Assembly: GCA_963920765.1 (NCBI GenBank)
Contig: OY987243.1
Location: 29,077,060-29,141,059, forward strand
Direction: 5' to 3'
DNA: 64,000 nucleotides
DNA from: Ulota crispa
Taxonomy: Eukaryota > Streptophyta > Bryopsida > Orthotrichales > Orthotrichaceae
The stretch's first letter is position 1, and each line of letters opens with the position of its first letter. Below, piece by piece: positions 48,302-61,742 of this stretch. Made by a program: the position numbers and the translations under genes. The notes under the pieces were generated by a model. It ran no database searches, was not told the DNA's origin, and saw only the letters and a program-made list of their open reading frames with translations.

Positions 48302-49950
48302 CTGCACAATTATAAAGATATATCATCAGATGGCTCATATAGCTACTGTATGAAAAACGAAAAATCTCAAAGGGCTAATTTATATTATGAGGACCCGAAG
48401 GATGAAGCCCGGCACACTATAAATATTTTCCTCCAGCTCGGAAGATAAAGATACCCAGTCCCAATGTCATGGGCTCTTCAAAGACACTCAGGGGCAGTTC
48501 AGTGTCCCACGTGTCCCAGTTCAATGCCAGATTCCAAGGGCAAAAAGAAATACTAACAAAATGTTTCAATCTCTAATTATTATAATTTTTGGTAAGAACG
48601 GCTCCCAAGTTAGGTTTCTGATATGGCTACCCCTTATTCTTGGAGCAAAGGCACACGTTGAGCGTGGAGACAAAATTTTCAGAAAGCGATGTCATGTATA
48701 TAGACATTTAAAAGTGAATCAGGACTTGGGACATCATGTGAAACAACATGTTGTAATTTCCTCCTCTTAGCTAATCAAAGTTCAAGAATTCAGTGGACTT
48801 GGGACATAATGTGAACTGCCCCTCATACCCTACAACCCTTACGGAGGTTGTGATAGCAGCTAGGCAATGTAGATCATGGCTTAGGATCTTGTAAGTTGAT
48901 CTAGTTGACCTCTCCATTTTTATAAACACTAAAAGATCTTCCATACTACTACTCTCTCACGAGCGATCCCAAATGTGCTTCTCATAATTAGCCCAAGTGG
49001 CTAAAAACACTGCCAAATGTGCTATAACGTCCAATTTAACACTGTCCCATCTGAGTTAGTAATTAAGGTAGACAAACCCATACCCGAGCGTTTAAGGGTT
49101 TGGGGTACCTCGGGGTCTCGGAAAATTCAGGAAAAAAATCCGCAGGGTTAGCCTTTCAACAGGTTATCATGGAAAGTCATTTTTGAGGAAAAAAGTATTA
49201 TAGAATACTTTATATTGAAGGGCAAAGTTACAGCTCATAGGACCAAAATTGCTTTAATGTGTTCCTATGATGGAAGTTGAAGGTCCCAATCCCAACCTTT
49301 CCAAACTACCTTAGCAATTGACATGTGGTAAGATTTGCTTGTGCAAGTAGTGTTCATTGCTCCACTCTGGGTTCAAGAGTGTATGGTGAACTGCGGAATT
49401 AAAAGCCGCTCGGGAATGAGTATGTCTACCTTACACCAAAAACCTGGTAGGAGTTTTCTAAAATTTAGCCACGCTTGTGAACACTCTGTCTGATCTTAAA
49501 GTTCAAAAACCATATACATGAATATTTTCTGAATGCTACCGGTATTTGAAATCTTTTCTTAATTAAATTATTTAACTAGGCAGGTCCGATGTCCCCACCC
49601 CTGATACACCCTTTCAGGGGCTTAACCAAATGCTACCTGATTCATACATCCACGTAAAACTTCATAGGAATTGCTTCTATCAACGTATATTCCATTAAGC
49701 CGTCCACAGCCTGAACTATCGTAGTTCGACTAAGTAAATCGAAATTCTGAATTATAAAGCAAGATTACGCCAAGAAGGAAAGCTAGGGTTTCCACGTCCT
49801 CTGCACCGAAAGAAACTACACTATCGGCAAAGCTGTACAAGTAACGACGTAGAGAAAAAACAAAGGAAAACAAATCAAAACCAGAACACAATAACCTCAA
49901 AGAAAACCTTGCAAACCAAATTTTCAAAAAAGGAAATAGAGGTGGTTTAC
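48302..49950. other. probable intron or spacer with repeat family E
   Basis: Bases 49020-49450 are the inverted match of the repeat at about 42640-43270. A short GC-rich segment at 49570-49650 (CCCCACCCCTGATACACCC) resembles 46640-46700 in the CREST-like gene. No coding exon recognised. Confidence 0.4.
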
Positions 49951-50086
49951 CAGAGGCTTCAGAAACAGCACCTTCATGCTCGTTGCGCTTGCCACAAGCA
50001 AACCGAGTCACCCTAAAATATAGCCGTTCACGTGATTCACCGCCTTGTTAGAATTCGTTTGAAAACAGTTCGCAATCCTTGGATTC

Positions 50087-50224
50087 ATGACGGAGCTGTC
50101 TGAGTTCTTTCGTTTTTCTTATTCGATCCACAGCAGCTCTGATCAGTTGCAGCTCACTCAATCCATAGCCAACTCTGCTGCCATTGCTCTTCTACTAATA
50201 AGCAAAATTTGTGACGCTCGGTAG
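50087..50224 (+). CDS. short plus-strand ORF, possible first exon
   Basis: ATG to TAG gives 45 residues (starts MTELSEFFRFSYS; contains QLQLTQSIANSAAIA), with a donor-like CTCG/GTAGAAG at 50220. Residue make-up is more protein-like than chance frames here. Nothing recognisable follows it downstream, where a CT-rich microsatellite and transposons begin. It may be a truncated gene. Confidence 0.25.
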   Translation: MTELSEFFRFSYSIHSSSDQLQLTQSIANSAAIALLLISKICDAR

Positions 50225-50304
50225 AAGACAGTCCATGGAAAAATTTGCTGGGAGAGTGAGCATGAGTGGTTCTCTCGCAGCCACTGCACACACCGGTAGA
50301 TAAT

Positions 50305-50415
50305 TTTTCTTTTTCTTTTTGTATTTTCTTTCTCTTTTTCTTTTTCTTTTTCTTTTTTCTTTTTCTTTTTCTTTTTGTATTTTCTTTTTCTTTTTCTTTT
50401 TATCTTTACTGTTTT
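50305..50415. repeat. (CTTTTT)n-type microsatellite
   Basis: An imperfect pyrimidine tract with CTTTTT and CTTTTTCT units, broken twice by GTATTTTCTTT. It creates long Lys-rich frames on the minus strand that are not genes. Confidence 0.85.
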
Positions 50416-50491
50416 CTTTATCTTCTTCTTTGAACACATATTATTGGCTGTCGAGGAGTAATTAGATTGATCCTACTTCAACATTACACTA

Positions 50492-50823
50492 ACAAGGTAG
50501 TCTGCTCATATTCCGCTCATGCTCTAAAATCGTTCACTTCCCCAAATATACTTTTCTGATACATGTCTTATTCATAGTCTTTCAACAATGTACATGAGAC
50601 AAACATTTGAGAGGTGTGTGGTTTTAGAGCACCTATGACTTTTCCACTTCAAAATTTCATAATTAATTCCACAAAGTTCCATAAAATATGAAAACACTTA
50701 GGATAGATGCCAATTCCTCTTGTCTTTCAAGGATTATTTACTAAAAATTATTTCAAAAAGTTTCACCTCCCCAAAATTCAATTTCAACCCTTAGATGAAC
50801 AGTTTACAAGCACACTACCTTAA
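50492..50823. mobile_element. TIR element family U, copy 2
   Basis: The ends AAGGTAGTCTGCTCATATTC and AAGCACACTACCTT are inverted. The body (CTATGACTTTTCCACTTC, AATTCCTCTTGTCTTTCAAG) matches the copy in PRS intron 7. Confidence 0.6.
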
Positions 50824-50916
50824 TGATGTTTAGTGTTATGTTACTGGTAGTTTTACTTGAACTTTCATAACATTAATTCTAAATTTAAAATAGTTTGCAT
50901 GTCAACGCGTTATTCA

Positions 50917-51840
50917 TTAATCCCCAAAGGACCAAGCCATTTTTTCAGTGAAAAAGACTGAAAACTGCCACTTTTGGGGGAATGAGAGGAATAGTATTTT
51001 CTTTTTTTAATAAATCCAAGTAGGATCTTGCTCTAGACAGCATGAGGTACTTGGGAAAAAAAATTGAGCTTATTCTAAATGACAAGGACTGAGATTTTTA
51101 CAAATGAAGTGAAGAAAAAAGTTTTTTTTCATATTGCTTAAATTTCAAACGCCGTTGACCACTCCTATATCAAAAAAATTGCTCTACGCAAAGTTGAGGT
51201 TTTTTTTCCCATGTAGAAGACCAAGTTAGGTATGTGTGGGAGAATTTTCAAATCAATTGGAACTATATAGCACATGGGAACAATAAGTAAAAAGAAGTAG
51301 AGAATGGGTCAAAACACTAACTTGTTAAGAATTTAGTTATTGAAATGAAAAATGCAAATCGCAACGGTGATAATGTTGTAATAAACAATCTACTTCCTTT
51401 GGTTTAGTTTTTTTTTCCAAAATATTGAAAATTAAGTAAAATAAAGGACTTCAAAGTTTATTTTAGAGTAGAGAATCTAGAACTGCCTGCTAACAAAAAC
51501 TCCTTATAACTTTCATGTCATTGATTGAAATTGAATGATTCAAAGCTTCTCATGTATGAAAAAATCTAAAGAACCAATTTCAAAATTTTATTTTAAAAAT
51601 ATATAATTTTTAAGAAGTTTTTGGGCTGCCCGAATGGACAACCCTCCCCAAAATTTCAGAAAAACATGCATAACTTCTTCAATAAATTTTGGAATGAAGA
51701 ATTGTTTTGATGCCCATGCAAATCTTTGAATTCCCCACCTTCAATATAAGTTTTAGAAAATCACACAAATTAGTTTACCCATAGGTACATGACCAAACCC
51801 CAAACGGTCCTTGAAGGGACAACGGGCCTTTAGGGGTTAA
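50917..51840. mobile_element. TTAA-flanked TIR element, family A copy 2
   Basis: The ends are TTAATCCCCAAAGGACC and GGCCTTTAGGGGTTAA. About 916 bp lie inside, homologous throughout to 61743-62685 and 5990-6944. It lies next to the truncated end of the copia element. Confidence 0.82.
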
Positions 51841-54144
51841 ATTGGGAAAAAGTGACATTTTGGGACTTTTGGATTTTATGTTTTTTTAAAAGTGTTCAAT
51901 GAATATAAAGCCCATATAAAGATTTCAGAAGTAAGCAAACTAAATTAGGAGCCAATTGAATTTCTAATGTAAATAATTTTAAATAAGTTTCCAGTCCTTC
52001 AAGGTGCCTTCAGGTATATTTATGTAAATTTCTTCTTGTAGGTTGCCATTGAGAAAGGTTGTTTAGCTTGTTTTCACATCTAATTGATGGATTTCTAAAT
52101 TATATTGGGTAGCTATTGCTAATAATGATTTGACAAAGTTAAGTTTAACAACCAAAAAAAATATTTCTATATAGTCTAATCTTTTTATTTGAATAAAACC
52201 CATAGTCACTAATCTAGCTTTATAATTACCTATACTACCATCATAATGGGTTTTGATTTTGAAAATCCATTTACAACTTATTGGTATTTGTTTTGGGGGA
52301 AGTGGTATTAATCTCCATGTTTTTTTTTTTTTAATAATGAATTGAAGCATGCATAAATAGCAACTTGCCATTCTTTAGCATCTTTTCTCACCAAAGCTTC
52401 TTGAAGTGTATTTGAGCTTGTAAGGGAATAAATGCTACATTAGCTTGATGTTTTCTTTGATGATAAGGACAAGGTCTTTTAAGTGGAGGTTTACCTTGAA
52501 TTGACTCAATCAATCGTCTTGGTGGCTAAATTGTTTTGGAAAATTGAGAAAAAGTTGGAGAAGACTTTGATTAATTGTTAATATGGGAGGTTACTTCTGG
52601 CTCTTCATGAGGTAAATCTTGTCTTGGACTTTCTAATGAAAGTTGTGAATATACTTCATTTAAATCATCATGAGAAGGTGAATTAAATGGACTTTAAGTA
52701 TTTATTAAACTACTTTGGTTTGGTAGATTTTGTTGATTTGGTTATACATCTAGTTGATTTGGTTGATTTGGTTGATTTGGTTGGTTGATTATGGGAAATA
52801 GTAGGATATTTAAATAGATTAAAATTTATCAGGTCTTGTTTGTCTTCTTGTATAGCAATGTTTTGGTCAAAATAAAAAAAATCATTAAACAAAACATCTC
52901 TAGATATCAAAAACTTTTGATTAGAAGTATTTAATAGGCAATAGACTTTGGATTCTTCACTATAGCCAAGAAATACTGCTTCAATACAATGTGGATCCAA
53001 CTTTTGTGTTGTCTCTTTGGGAATTAATTAAAACTTGTGTCTTACTCCCAAAAAAAATTTAGATAAAATAAGTTAGGTTGTCATCCAAATTGTAATCCAA
53101 AAGATGTCTTATAGTCTAAGTTGCTTTTATAAGATTCCTATTTTTAAAGTAATTTGCAATTATAATTGCTTCACCTCAAAATGCTTTGGGTAATTTAGCA
53201 TGTGTTCACATTGCTAAAATTGCCCCTACTAAAGTTTTGTTTTTCCTTTCAGAAACACCATTTTTTGTAGCGTGTAGGCTATTGTAAATTCCTTTTTAAA
53301 CTCTTCTTGGGAATAAAATGTATCAAAGTCCTTAGAAGTATATTCCCCTTCACAACTAGACTTTTTGATTTTAATTTTATGGTTTGTTTGTTTATTTTCC
53401 TACAATTTTTTTATAATGTATAAACTTGTCAAGGGCTTCAAATTTTTGTCGCATGAGATGAACATAGCAATATTTAGATAAGTTGTTAATAAATGTAATG
53501 AAATATTAGAAACCTGCATGTGTCTTTATTTCCATAAGACTACATATTTTTGAATGTACAAGTCATTTTAAGATTGCTTTCTTTGTATTATTTGCTTTCA
53601 AGGCAAGGTTTACAAAAAAATGGTTCTTAATATTGAAAATTTGTCAATTCTTTTTTATATTAATTGAATTTGTTTTAACCTTTGCAAATTGATATGACAT
53701 AGTATAAGATGTCATAATTCAGCTTTATTCAACTTTGTAGTTGTTGGTAGAGCAATTATTTATTGATTAGGAATGACTACATTACCAAATTTATACAAAT
53801 TATTATATAAGTTGCATTTGGCAATTACGTGTCCTAGTTTATTGAACAATACCAAAGACCCCAACTGTTTATTTGAATTTCTCCCCTGACTTCATCTAAT
53901 TGTTTAGTTGAAAATAAACTCTTGGCAAGTCCTGGGATGCAAAGTACATCATGTATGATACGCCACATACCATTTAAAAGTTTTATTGTGACATTATCTT
54001 GTCCTTGAATTTGATAAGATGTTGTGTCATCTCCTAGATAAACAACTTGTTGATTTTTATATTGTTCATAATTAGTGAATCCGTCTCTTTCATGACACAT
54101 GTGTTGTGTAGCTCTTGAATCAACATGCCATCACTACAAGGGAG

Positions 54145-54295
54145 TAGTGTCAATTTGGATGTTTTTTTCAATTAGGTTGCTTGGATTTGGACACTTTTTG
54201 TCAATTTGGACATGTTTTTGTCAAATTTTTGTCAATTTGGACATTTTAGTCAATTCATGAGTAACATTGCAGACATTTTTTATTATAGTGCATGT
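54145..54295 (+). repeat. TGTCAATTTGGACA-rich insertion within the copia element
   Basis: It lies between the zinc-knuckle part of gag and the protease motif. Its repeated words (TTTTTGTCAATTTGGACA) are the reverse complement of those in the satellite insertion at 37300-37430. Confidence 0.6.
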
Positions 54296-54723
54296 AGATA
54301 TAGATTATTCCTTTATTGTCAAAGCCACCACATATAATCTATGTGGTATTGTAACAATATTTGTTTGTTTAGTTTTTCTTTTAGCAATTATTTTGATTCA
54401 ACAGTTTTTAATAACATATCTCAATTTTTTGCAATAAAAAAACTTTTTAATAGTGTTTGAATCAATTTTTTCAAAATGTTTATAGTTTGTTTCACTTTTT
54501 GAATTTGAAAACTTGTTAATTTTTTTACTAAAACAAGGCTTTTTGCATTTATTAAAATATTTCTTACTTACATAAAGAGCTAATTTACCTTTTGATGTAA
54601 AGCTTATGTCTTTCATCAAAGTTTTTTCTTGTATCAAATCGTTGATTAGTGTTTGAATAGTAATGTCTTATTGTCTTCTATAGGAACAAATGAATGTTGT
54701 GTAACTTAGAGGTAAGCTTCTCA

Positions 54724-55623
54724 TTAACCCCTAAAGGACCAAAGTCCCCTTGGGGGACTTTTGGGATTTTGGGTAGGCTTGTGTAACCTCAATTTTTTAC
54801 ATGATTTTTTGAAACCTTTAATGAGTATGTAGGAATGTATAAGGTTTGTGGGATGCAAAAAATCATGTGATTATGTCACATGGTTTACAAGTTATGGGAT
54901 TTTTTTTGGCCAAAAGCAGTTTGAGGGGCAGCTTGGACAAGGGAGAAAATATTGACTTTGGAGGGAGTAAAGCAAGGAGGGGTTGCCACATGTTGCTCTG
55001 GTAGCCCCCATTACTTTGTCATTGGCCCCTTTCATTTCCAATTAGGGGATCAGAAATGGCTTTGGGAGCTTCTAAATTTTAGAGATTTTGAGGTTTTTAA
55101 TTATTATTTTTTTGACATTTGAAGTACATATTTATCTTCAAACACACGGTTTAGATTTTCCATATCTAAAACCATGTGGTGAGAAACTTCACTCAAAAAT
55201 GTCATAGTGTATTTGCAAAACTTATCATATAGTGGCATTGTAATAATTTTGAGGATGAGTTTAGGGTCTTTGATTGCCTTGAAAATTGGTGTACAAAGGT
55301 CTAACTTGATTACCTATAAGATAAAATTACAACTTCAAGGTCTGTAGTGCAAAAAAATATCAGCAAATGGTGGTCAAAGCCATGTGAAATTTTCGGGCAC
55401 CATGGGAAAAATAAAAACTTTTTCCTTGAGATGCTCATAACTTTCAATCCGTATGGTCAAATGTCACGAAATTTTCAGTGATTCTTTTTCTACAAGTGCA
55501 TTACAAGATCCCATGGTTGGATTTCCAAGAACATCATTTTGTTGAAATTTTTGATGAACGCAACAATAGAGGCACTTTTGATTGGTTTTTGGCAAAAAAT
55601 GGGCTTGGTAGCTTAGGGGTTCA
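54724..55623. mobile_element. TTAA-flanked TIR element nested in copia gag
   Basis: The left end is TTAACCCCTAAAGGACC. The right end is AGCTTAGGGG then TTCA, one base from TTAA. About 892 bp. It splits the gag region. If the element and one TTAA are disregarded, the two gag halves meet in one frame across a conserved SLP.SY box, which dates its insertion after the copia element. Confidence 0.85.
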
Positions 55624-56100
55624 GGTAAGAATTGCTTCATTGTCTTGGAGAGTTAATCTAGCTTCTAGTAGTTGTTGAATGCACAATTTAAATTTATGAA
55701 CATATTTTATAATACTTTCATTTTCTTTCATATTGAGAGTATGTAACAAATCTTTAAGATGCATTTTTGTAATCACATCAAACACACTTGCTAATGATGT
55801 CCATGCTTGATGTGTTGTGGAATAGAATTTTAACAGATGTTGCAAAAGAATGAGGATTTGCAATTTGCTGCTTCTCTGACAATCATTTGGTACCAAAGGT
55901 GCAATATGTTTTATACTTTGAATAATGATGCAACACTTGCAGCAAATCCATGTAAAGTAAAGCTTTGTGAGACTTAACGATTGTTTGTACAATAGCTTTG
56001 CATTTTTAATTGAATTGTTTTTGTTGATGTCAAGCTTATTAAGGTTGCAAATCAAACCATAAATTCTAGCAAACTTGCTTACATCACAATTCAAGATCCC

Positions 56101-59100
56101 TTATTTTTTTGATGCTTTGTTTTTAATGTAATATAACATTTTTAGGACAAAAGCTACAATAAAACTTTACAATTTTTTTTCAAAACATGTCATTACATTT
56201 CCTAATACTTTTCACCATATTCTAAAAAACTTCTGAGCATGCTTGGCACAAGCATACAAGCTCATCATATTCAAATTTGAGTTTTTCATTGATTTAAAAG
56301 AACTTACGGGAAAATCCTCTATTGATTTCATAATCCAAGAAAATGTGCAATGAAATAGTTCAAATTTTAAATATGCTAGCTAACACACTCTATACAAACC
56401 AGTGTACTCATACAACTTCAATTTTATAGAAATTGCAAAAAATGGAATCATAACCCTAGAGCAAGAATCTTCCAACTCAACTCTGTGCTCTAGAGCATAC
56501 ATGTTGCTCCAAGGGTCCACTACAAAAGAGCGGTGTGAGAAATTTTTGTCTAATGTTTCAATTATCTTCACCAAACGACATAACAAGAACTGCAGTAGCA
56601 AAAGGGAAGATTCAAAGACGATGACAACAAATGCAAAATAAGTAGTAAATGTGTACTTGCACAATGCATATATCGTCCGCAACACACTTCAAAGCTCCAA
56701 GGTTTGTTCTCCTTGCAAGTTCACTCATTTTATTTGCATTGTTTGTTTTTTTAGTTTGTATCTTCTTCAAAAAATTTGCATTTTGAAAGCTCAGTTTCAA
56801 GAATAAGATTGAGATATTTTAGAAGAAGTTATTGTTGATCATCATTGAGTTTTGAGTTTTGTGCATTTCACCTTATACGTTGTCAAAATTTTGTTGTCAC
56901 TATCTACAGTCAGGAAATCAGGTTTTGTTTCCATGTTTTATAGAATCTCACAAGCAACTTGTAAATCCAAAAATTGACCGCTTGAAGGCAACAGAACTAA
57001 AACCAATTTACCTCTATTTGCAAATGAGCCTTGCCCTCTGAATGCTTGGAATCAGTTGGATTAGATGAGGGTTGATAATGAAAGGGTGCTCGGAAGGCAT
57101 TGCTTCTTGTTGGCTTCACAAATGTCCTCTCGCAAGCACAAAAATTTGAATACCAATGTCAAAGCAATTGAGAGTGAGAAACCTAGTTACCAAAGCATTG
57201 TTGGGATTTGAATTATAAATTGCAAATTGCTTTAGAAATTTTTACAAAGACCTACTTAAGCCTTGGTTGCTATTGTTGGCATTCTTAAGTGGAATTGCTT
57301 ATTGTTTAGGTTTTGTGTAGGATTGCAAAAAGTTTCTGTGATGAAGAATTGACTTAAGGCACCGCTTCACAACTACCATTTTTGTCAAATTGCAATGCCA
57401 ATAGACTGTTAGTACACTCTTGGAATCTTCTTTCTTCCTCCAACATAGTGTAGAAATATGACTTGCATATAAAAAACACACATTTTAAAGGCAAATGGCA
57501 ATCTTAAATCATTGCTAAAATAAATTTAGTGTTATATTATATTCTTTGCTCTTGGGCAGCAACAATAATTGATTCTACTTTTGCAATGCCTCCCCGCACT
57601 TTGTGAATTTTTTTTTCTATTGTTATTTCAAAGGCAGATTTTCTTTGTGAAGAGCACTGATTTTAAAATAGCAAATTTGGGGCTACTATTGCAAAGCACA
57701 TAGCAACTACAACACAGTGAAACCTCTATAGCATAAGTATTAAAATAATATATTTTTTGTGTGACCGTCCACTGCACTTGATGGTCATATAGGCCTTGCT
57801 AACAATCTCCATGTAAGGTAAGAGCGCATATTTGTATGTACAACCATTACATGAGACTCTAGATGTCCATACACTCTAAAAATACACTCAACATATTTCC
57901 TAACCTGATGCTACAAGAATAAAGGCCGCCAAGTGAGGACGAGCCTTCATACATTTAAAACTCTAACTTTAGTTAATGTTATAGTTTAAGGCATTTACAC
58001 CTCAAATTTGATTTTAATCTTATTTAAAATTTAAAAAAAAAAAACCTTTTAACTCTAATTATATATATCGCAATAGTTAAAAGAATTCATTAAACATAAT
58101 TTTGCCTAATTTTGAGGATAGCAATCGTGACAAACCAAAGCCGTCTTAAGATGCAAGTTAAAATAGTTGCATACAAATAGCAAATTTAAATATGGTCACA
58201 AAGGCTTTAATTGGATGCTATGATTTTTTTCTAAACTTCTTAATACATTTGAATAAATAAATAAAAATCAAAGCTATTGTTTTTTTAAATTTATTAATCG
58301 AGTTGGTACATAGCGTATTATTAGCTCCAAACTTTATGTACACAAATAAATCTAAAAGTTCTAAAGACAATTGCAAATAGATTGTAGATTCTTTTCTAAA
58401 ACAATGTCAATCTATGGAATAAATTTGTACTTTGTACACAAAGAGGCAGTTTTGTTTCACAATAGAGATTTTGTAATCAAATCTCAAAATTAATGATTGG
58501 TTTCCTTGGAAAAGTTAAAACATTATTTTCATCCATCTTTTGAAAAAAACAATTGAAAGACTTTTCATTGTTCAATGGTTTGTTGTCTTAAGTTTTGCTC
58601 CAATTGCTATCCAATCAATCAATCAATCTTTAATGGGTCTTTTCCTCTTTACAATGATAACTTCCAATGATTTTCCTTTACAACCACTGCACGCAATTGC
58701 ATGTCAATCTTTTCCGATTGATTCTCTTCACAATATGCTACTCCATTTCCAAACTTTCCTTTGGTTGATATTATTTCTCCAATTTGATTTTATTTACAAT
58801 CTCAGTTCAGCAATTTCTAATTTTCAATTGCTATAAACATATAAACATAATCAAATCCCAAAATAATTTTCTTTTACAATGTTCCTCTATTTGATCCCAA
58901 TTAATATATTTTTAATTTCATTTATCTTATCATTGTAGTTTTCTTATTTAAGTATCTCTTTATCATTACTTCTTATACGATTGGTATTAATAATTACATG
59001 TAGATTCTTCCCAATTGATCATTTTCATATAACATTCATACTAGATTCACTATTTTAATTCAATAATATTTTAATTGATAACTTTATAATCTCACTCATA

Positions 59101-60232
59101 TGCAATCATTGTTCTACACTTTTGATTGCAATTTATTCTACAAATTACACACACATGATCATAAACAATTGCACAACACACTGCTGACATCAAGATTAAT
59201 GTATTCCACAATTGATGTTCTTAACCAATAATATTTTTCTTTTTCTTTTTCTTTCTATCACACATAAAACAAAACATGAATACACAAGTTTTTTTTTTCC
59301 AATTGGATAAAGCTCTTACCACTTGCTAGCAGAGACTGTACACTTATTGGAATATTATTCTTTATATATATGATGCCTACATAATTGTAATTACCTATTG
59401 GCTATAGTTTCTGTTCTCAATTAATAATTGTTTGGTATCAACTACCTATATTAATTTCAATTGGTAAAAGTAGTTATATAACAACAAAATTTATAATCAA
59501 TATTTATTGAGATATAATATTTAACTTCAGCAATGTAATGTTCACAAAAAAACAACATAATCAAACGCAACAATCTACAAATATTCGCAATATCATTTTA
59601 TTGTTTCAACAAAGAAGATTGGCTTATAATTTTAAAAAAGCTAATTGGAATATAAACAATACATTATTTATCTTTGTTGCAAAAACTATTTCAATTTAGT
59701 TTGTTAAATAAAAGTTTTACAAAAAAAAATTGATGAAACTCATTTTGCTGTCAATATTAACAATAGTTGCACTTTAAGATTTTAATAGACATTATTTAAA
59801 TATGTTGAAATAATTTCAATTGGAGATTTTGTTACTATAATTATAAAAATCTTAAAAAGATGTTGAGTCATAATAATAGCTTTTATAAAAAAATTCACAA
59901 ATGCAAATAATAATTATTCTATTAGAAGGCTTGACAATGACATTTGAAGTGATTCATGAAAAAGAATCAAAATATTGAATGAATCAAATACATTCTTTTT
60001 AATACTTTGAAAAGCCTCAAGCATTTCAAGTTGATATGCAACAACAAACTAAAACAATTTGAGTTAATAATTTTGCTAATCATAATACTCTTTTAAAACT
60101 GAAAGTTGTGTTAATTAAAAAACAATTTTTTTGAAGTATATGTTTCCTTGCTTATTTCATATTTTTCAACTTATTGACATGTTTATAATTTCAAAAATAA
60201 AATATACTTGGACCAAACAATGAAAAGCAAAT
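56101..60232. other. gene-free, very AT-rich DNA
   Basis: No recognisable coding segment, RNA gene or complete element. Open frames at 56380-57041 and 58540-58836 are low-complexity. The left part may include the missing 5' end of the copia element, but no LTR or primer-binding site was found. Confidence 0.45.
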
Positions 60233-60673
60233 TCATTCAAAATAATCAAAATCAACATGCCAGTTTTGAAATGTTAAGATCACACTAAGAATTTCTTTAT
60301 TGTAAATATCATAGTTTTTTTCTACCAACGACATTTTCAAACTTCTATACGTACATGGATGTAAATAGCCATTCTCTCCATACTGTGAAAGGATTGCACA
60401 TATGGCCATATCAAAAGTATCATTTTCAACTACAAAGGGCTTTTCAAAATTGGGATGGAGTAATACTGGTGCCCAAATAAATTTGGACTGAAGATCTTTG
60501 AATGTCATGTTTGCCTGAGGCGTCCATATGAATGGCTGATTTTTCTGCGTTAATGCTATGAGAGGCATTGCCACCTTTGAGTAATCACAAATAAACCGGC
60601 AATAGAAATTTGTGAATCCAAGGAAAGATTCAGTTTCCTTGATTGAGTTTGATAGAATATTCAAGGAGGTCAC
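60233..60673 (-). pseudogene. Ty3/gypsy retrotransposon fragment (RT end and RNase H)
   Basis: An open stretch of 146 codons contains FLGFTNFYCRFICDYSK and PLIALTQKNQPFIWTP from the end of a gypsy reverse transcriptase. FVVENDTFDMAICAILSQ and NYDIYNKEIL follow, from the RNase H domain. No other gypsy domain or LTR lies nearby, so it is a truncated relic even though this piece is open. Confidence 0.88.
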
Positions 60674-61742
60674 TCAATGTATTCTTTAGAAACCTCGTGC
60701 AATCAAGTAAATTTTCCACCCCCTATTAACTTTTCAATAAATTTTGATTTAGCTCCAAATTTTTGGATGTTCTCACTAAATCATTATACCTTTTATGTGA
60801 AAAAATTTGAATTCAAATGAATTAAACAAGATATCCAAGAGTGCAATTGAAAATTGTACTAAAATGGTTGAATTCTCATTTCAAATATTTATCAAAAATG
60901 CATTTGGAGGACAATTGCATCCAACTTTGGTATACAAAAACAATAATCAAGCCTTCATTCATTGGCAACTAAAAAACATTTTTAAAAATATTTCTTAACA
61001 TATAATATATGGAGTCACAAAAATTCTAGCTATATAGTATATTTGTTTTCTTCCAAAATTTGTAATTTAGATTTTTTTTTTTTAATCCACAATCTAAACT
61101 TTTAATATAGAAAAACACACTATAAATTTCTCAAACTATTTTATTGATTTTTTACAATATAAGATAGGGGTCAAAGATATTGATTACATGTGTATTTGAA
61201 AAAACAAGAAGTACATCCTCATAAGAGAATACTGATTGTAATAATGGTTAATGGTCTAGTAAGTTTACTAGCTTTCATATAAAAAATATTCAATTAGCTA
61301 TTGATAGTATTGAAGATATTAATAAATAAGAAGATTGCAATAATATGTCTTATGCTAGAAATGATATAATCCATTGCGACATGACATTGGGTGTTGATGG
61401 CTCATGGAGTTTAAACTAATGATTTTCACATCTTCAAAAAATGGTTACAAAGCATAAATTATGTGTTGATGGGCAAAATGTGGTTCAATATTCTAGGCCA
61501 ATTTTGATATGAGATTATTTTTTTGAATTGCATATAAATATGAAATTTTATAAATCATGTTTTTCATTAATAAGTTTGTAATGCATTTTGTGACACAAAT
61601 TGTTTCTTTGCATACTTAATTTTTTCAACAAATACTTTCATATAAGGTGTTTATAAATTTAATCAAACTATGCTTTTGTAAAAACAACTTTTTTTTAGTT
61701 TCTTTTTCTTCTTTATGAAAATGCAATTTCAATTTGCAATGA
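60674..61742. other. gene-free AT-rich DNA
   Basis: Nothing recognised beyond short low-complexity tracts. Confidence 0.45.

Larger units (their letters stand above)
51960..56100 (-). mobile_element. decayed Ty1/copia retrotransposon, internal part
   Basis: Pieces appear in copia order on the minus strand. The gag capsid-like part lies at about 56094-55625 (AWTSLASVFD, IIKYVHKFKLCI) and continues at about 54720-54300 with a lysine-rich, degraded zinc-knuckle region. The protease lies near 54110 with the active-site Gly changed (DSRA for DSGA). A pre-integrase segment lies at 54100-53650 (DVLCIPGLAKSL; a degenerate WH.RLGH box with a stop). Integrase spans about 53300-52700 (NGVSERKN, EAVFLGYSEESKVY), with the Trp of FWGEA changed to a stop. 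RT covers 52371-51960 (CKWIFKIK, IHQLDVKTS), broken by a stop and an indel. The RT C-terminus, RNase H and LTRs were not found. It is inactive. Confidence 0.85.

Noticed and set aside
50158-50439. Long Lys-rich open frames on the minus strand
   Set aside because: They are the translation of a (CTTTTT)n microsatellite in two frames, not genes.
56380-58836. Open frames of 60-101 codons
   Set aside because: Low-complexity AT-rich translations without recognisable domains; their number and length fit chance.
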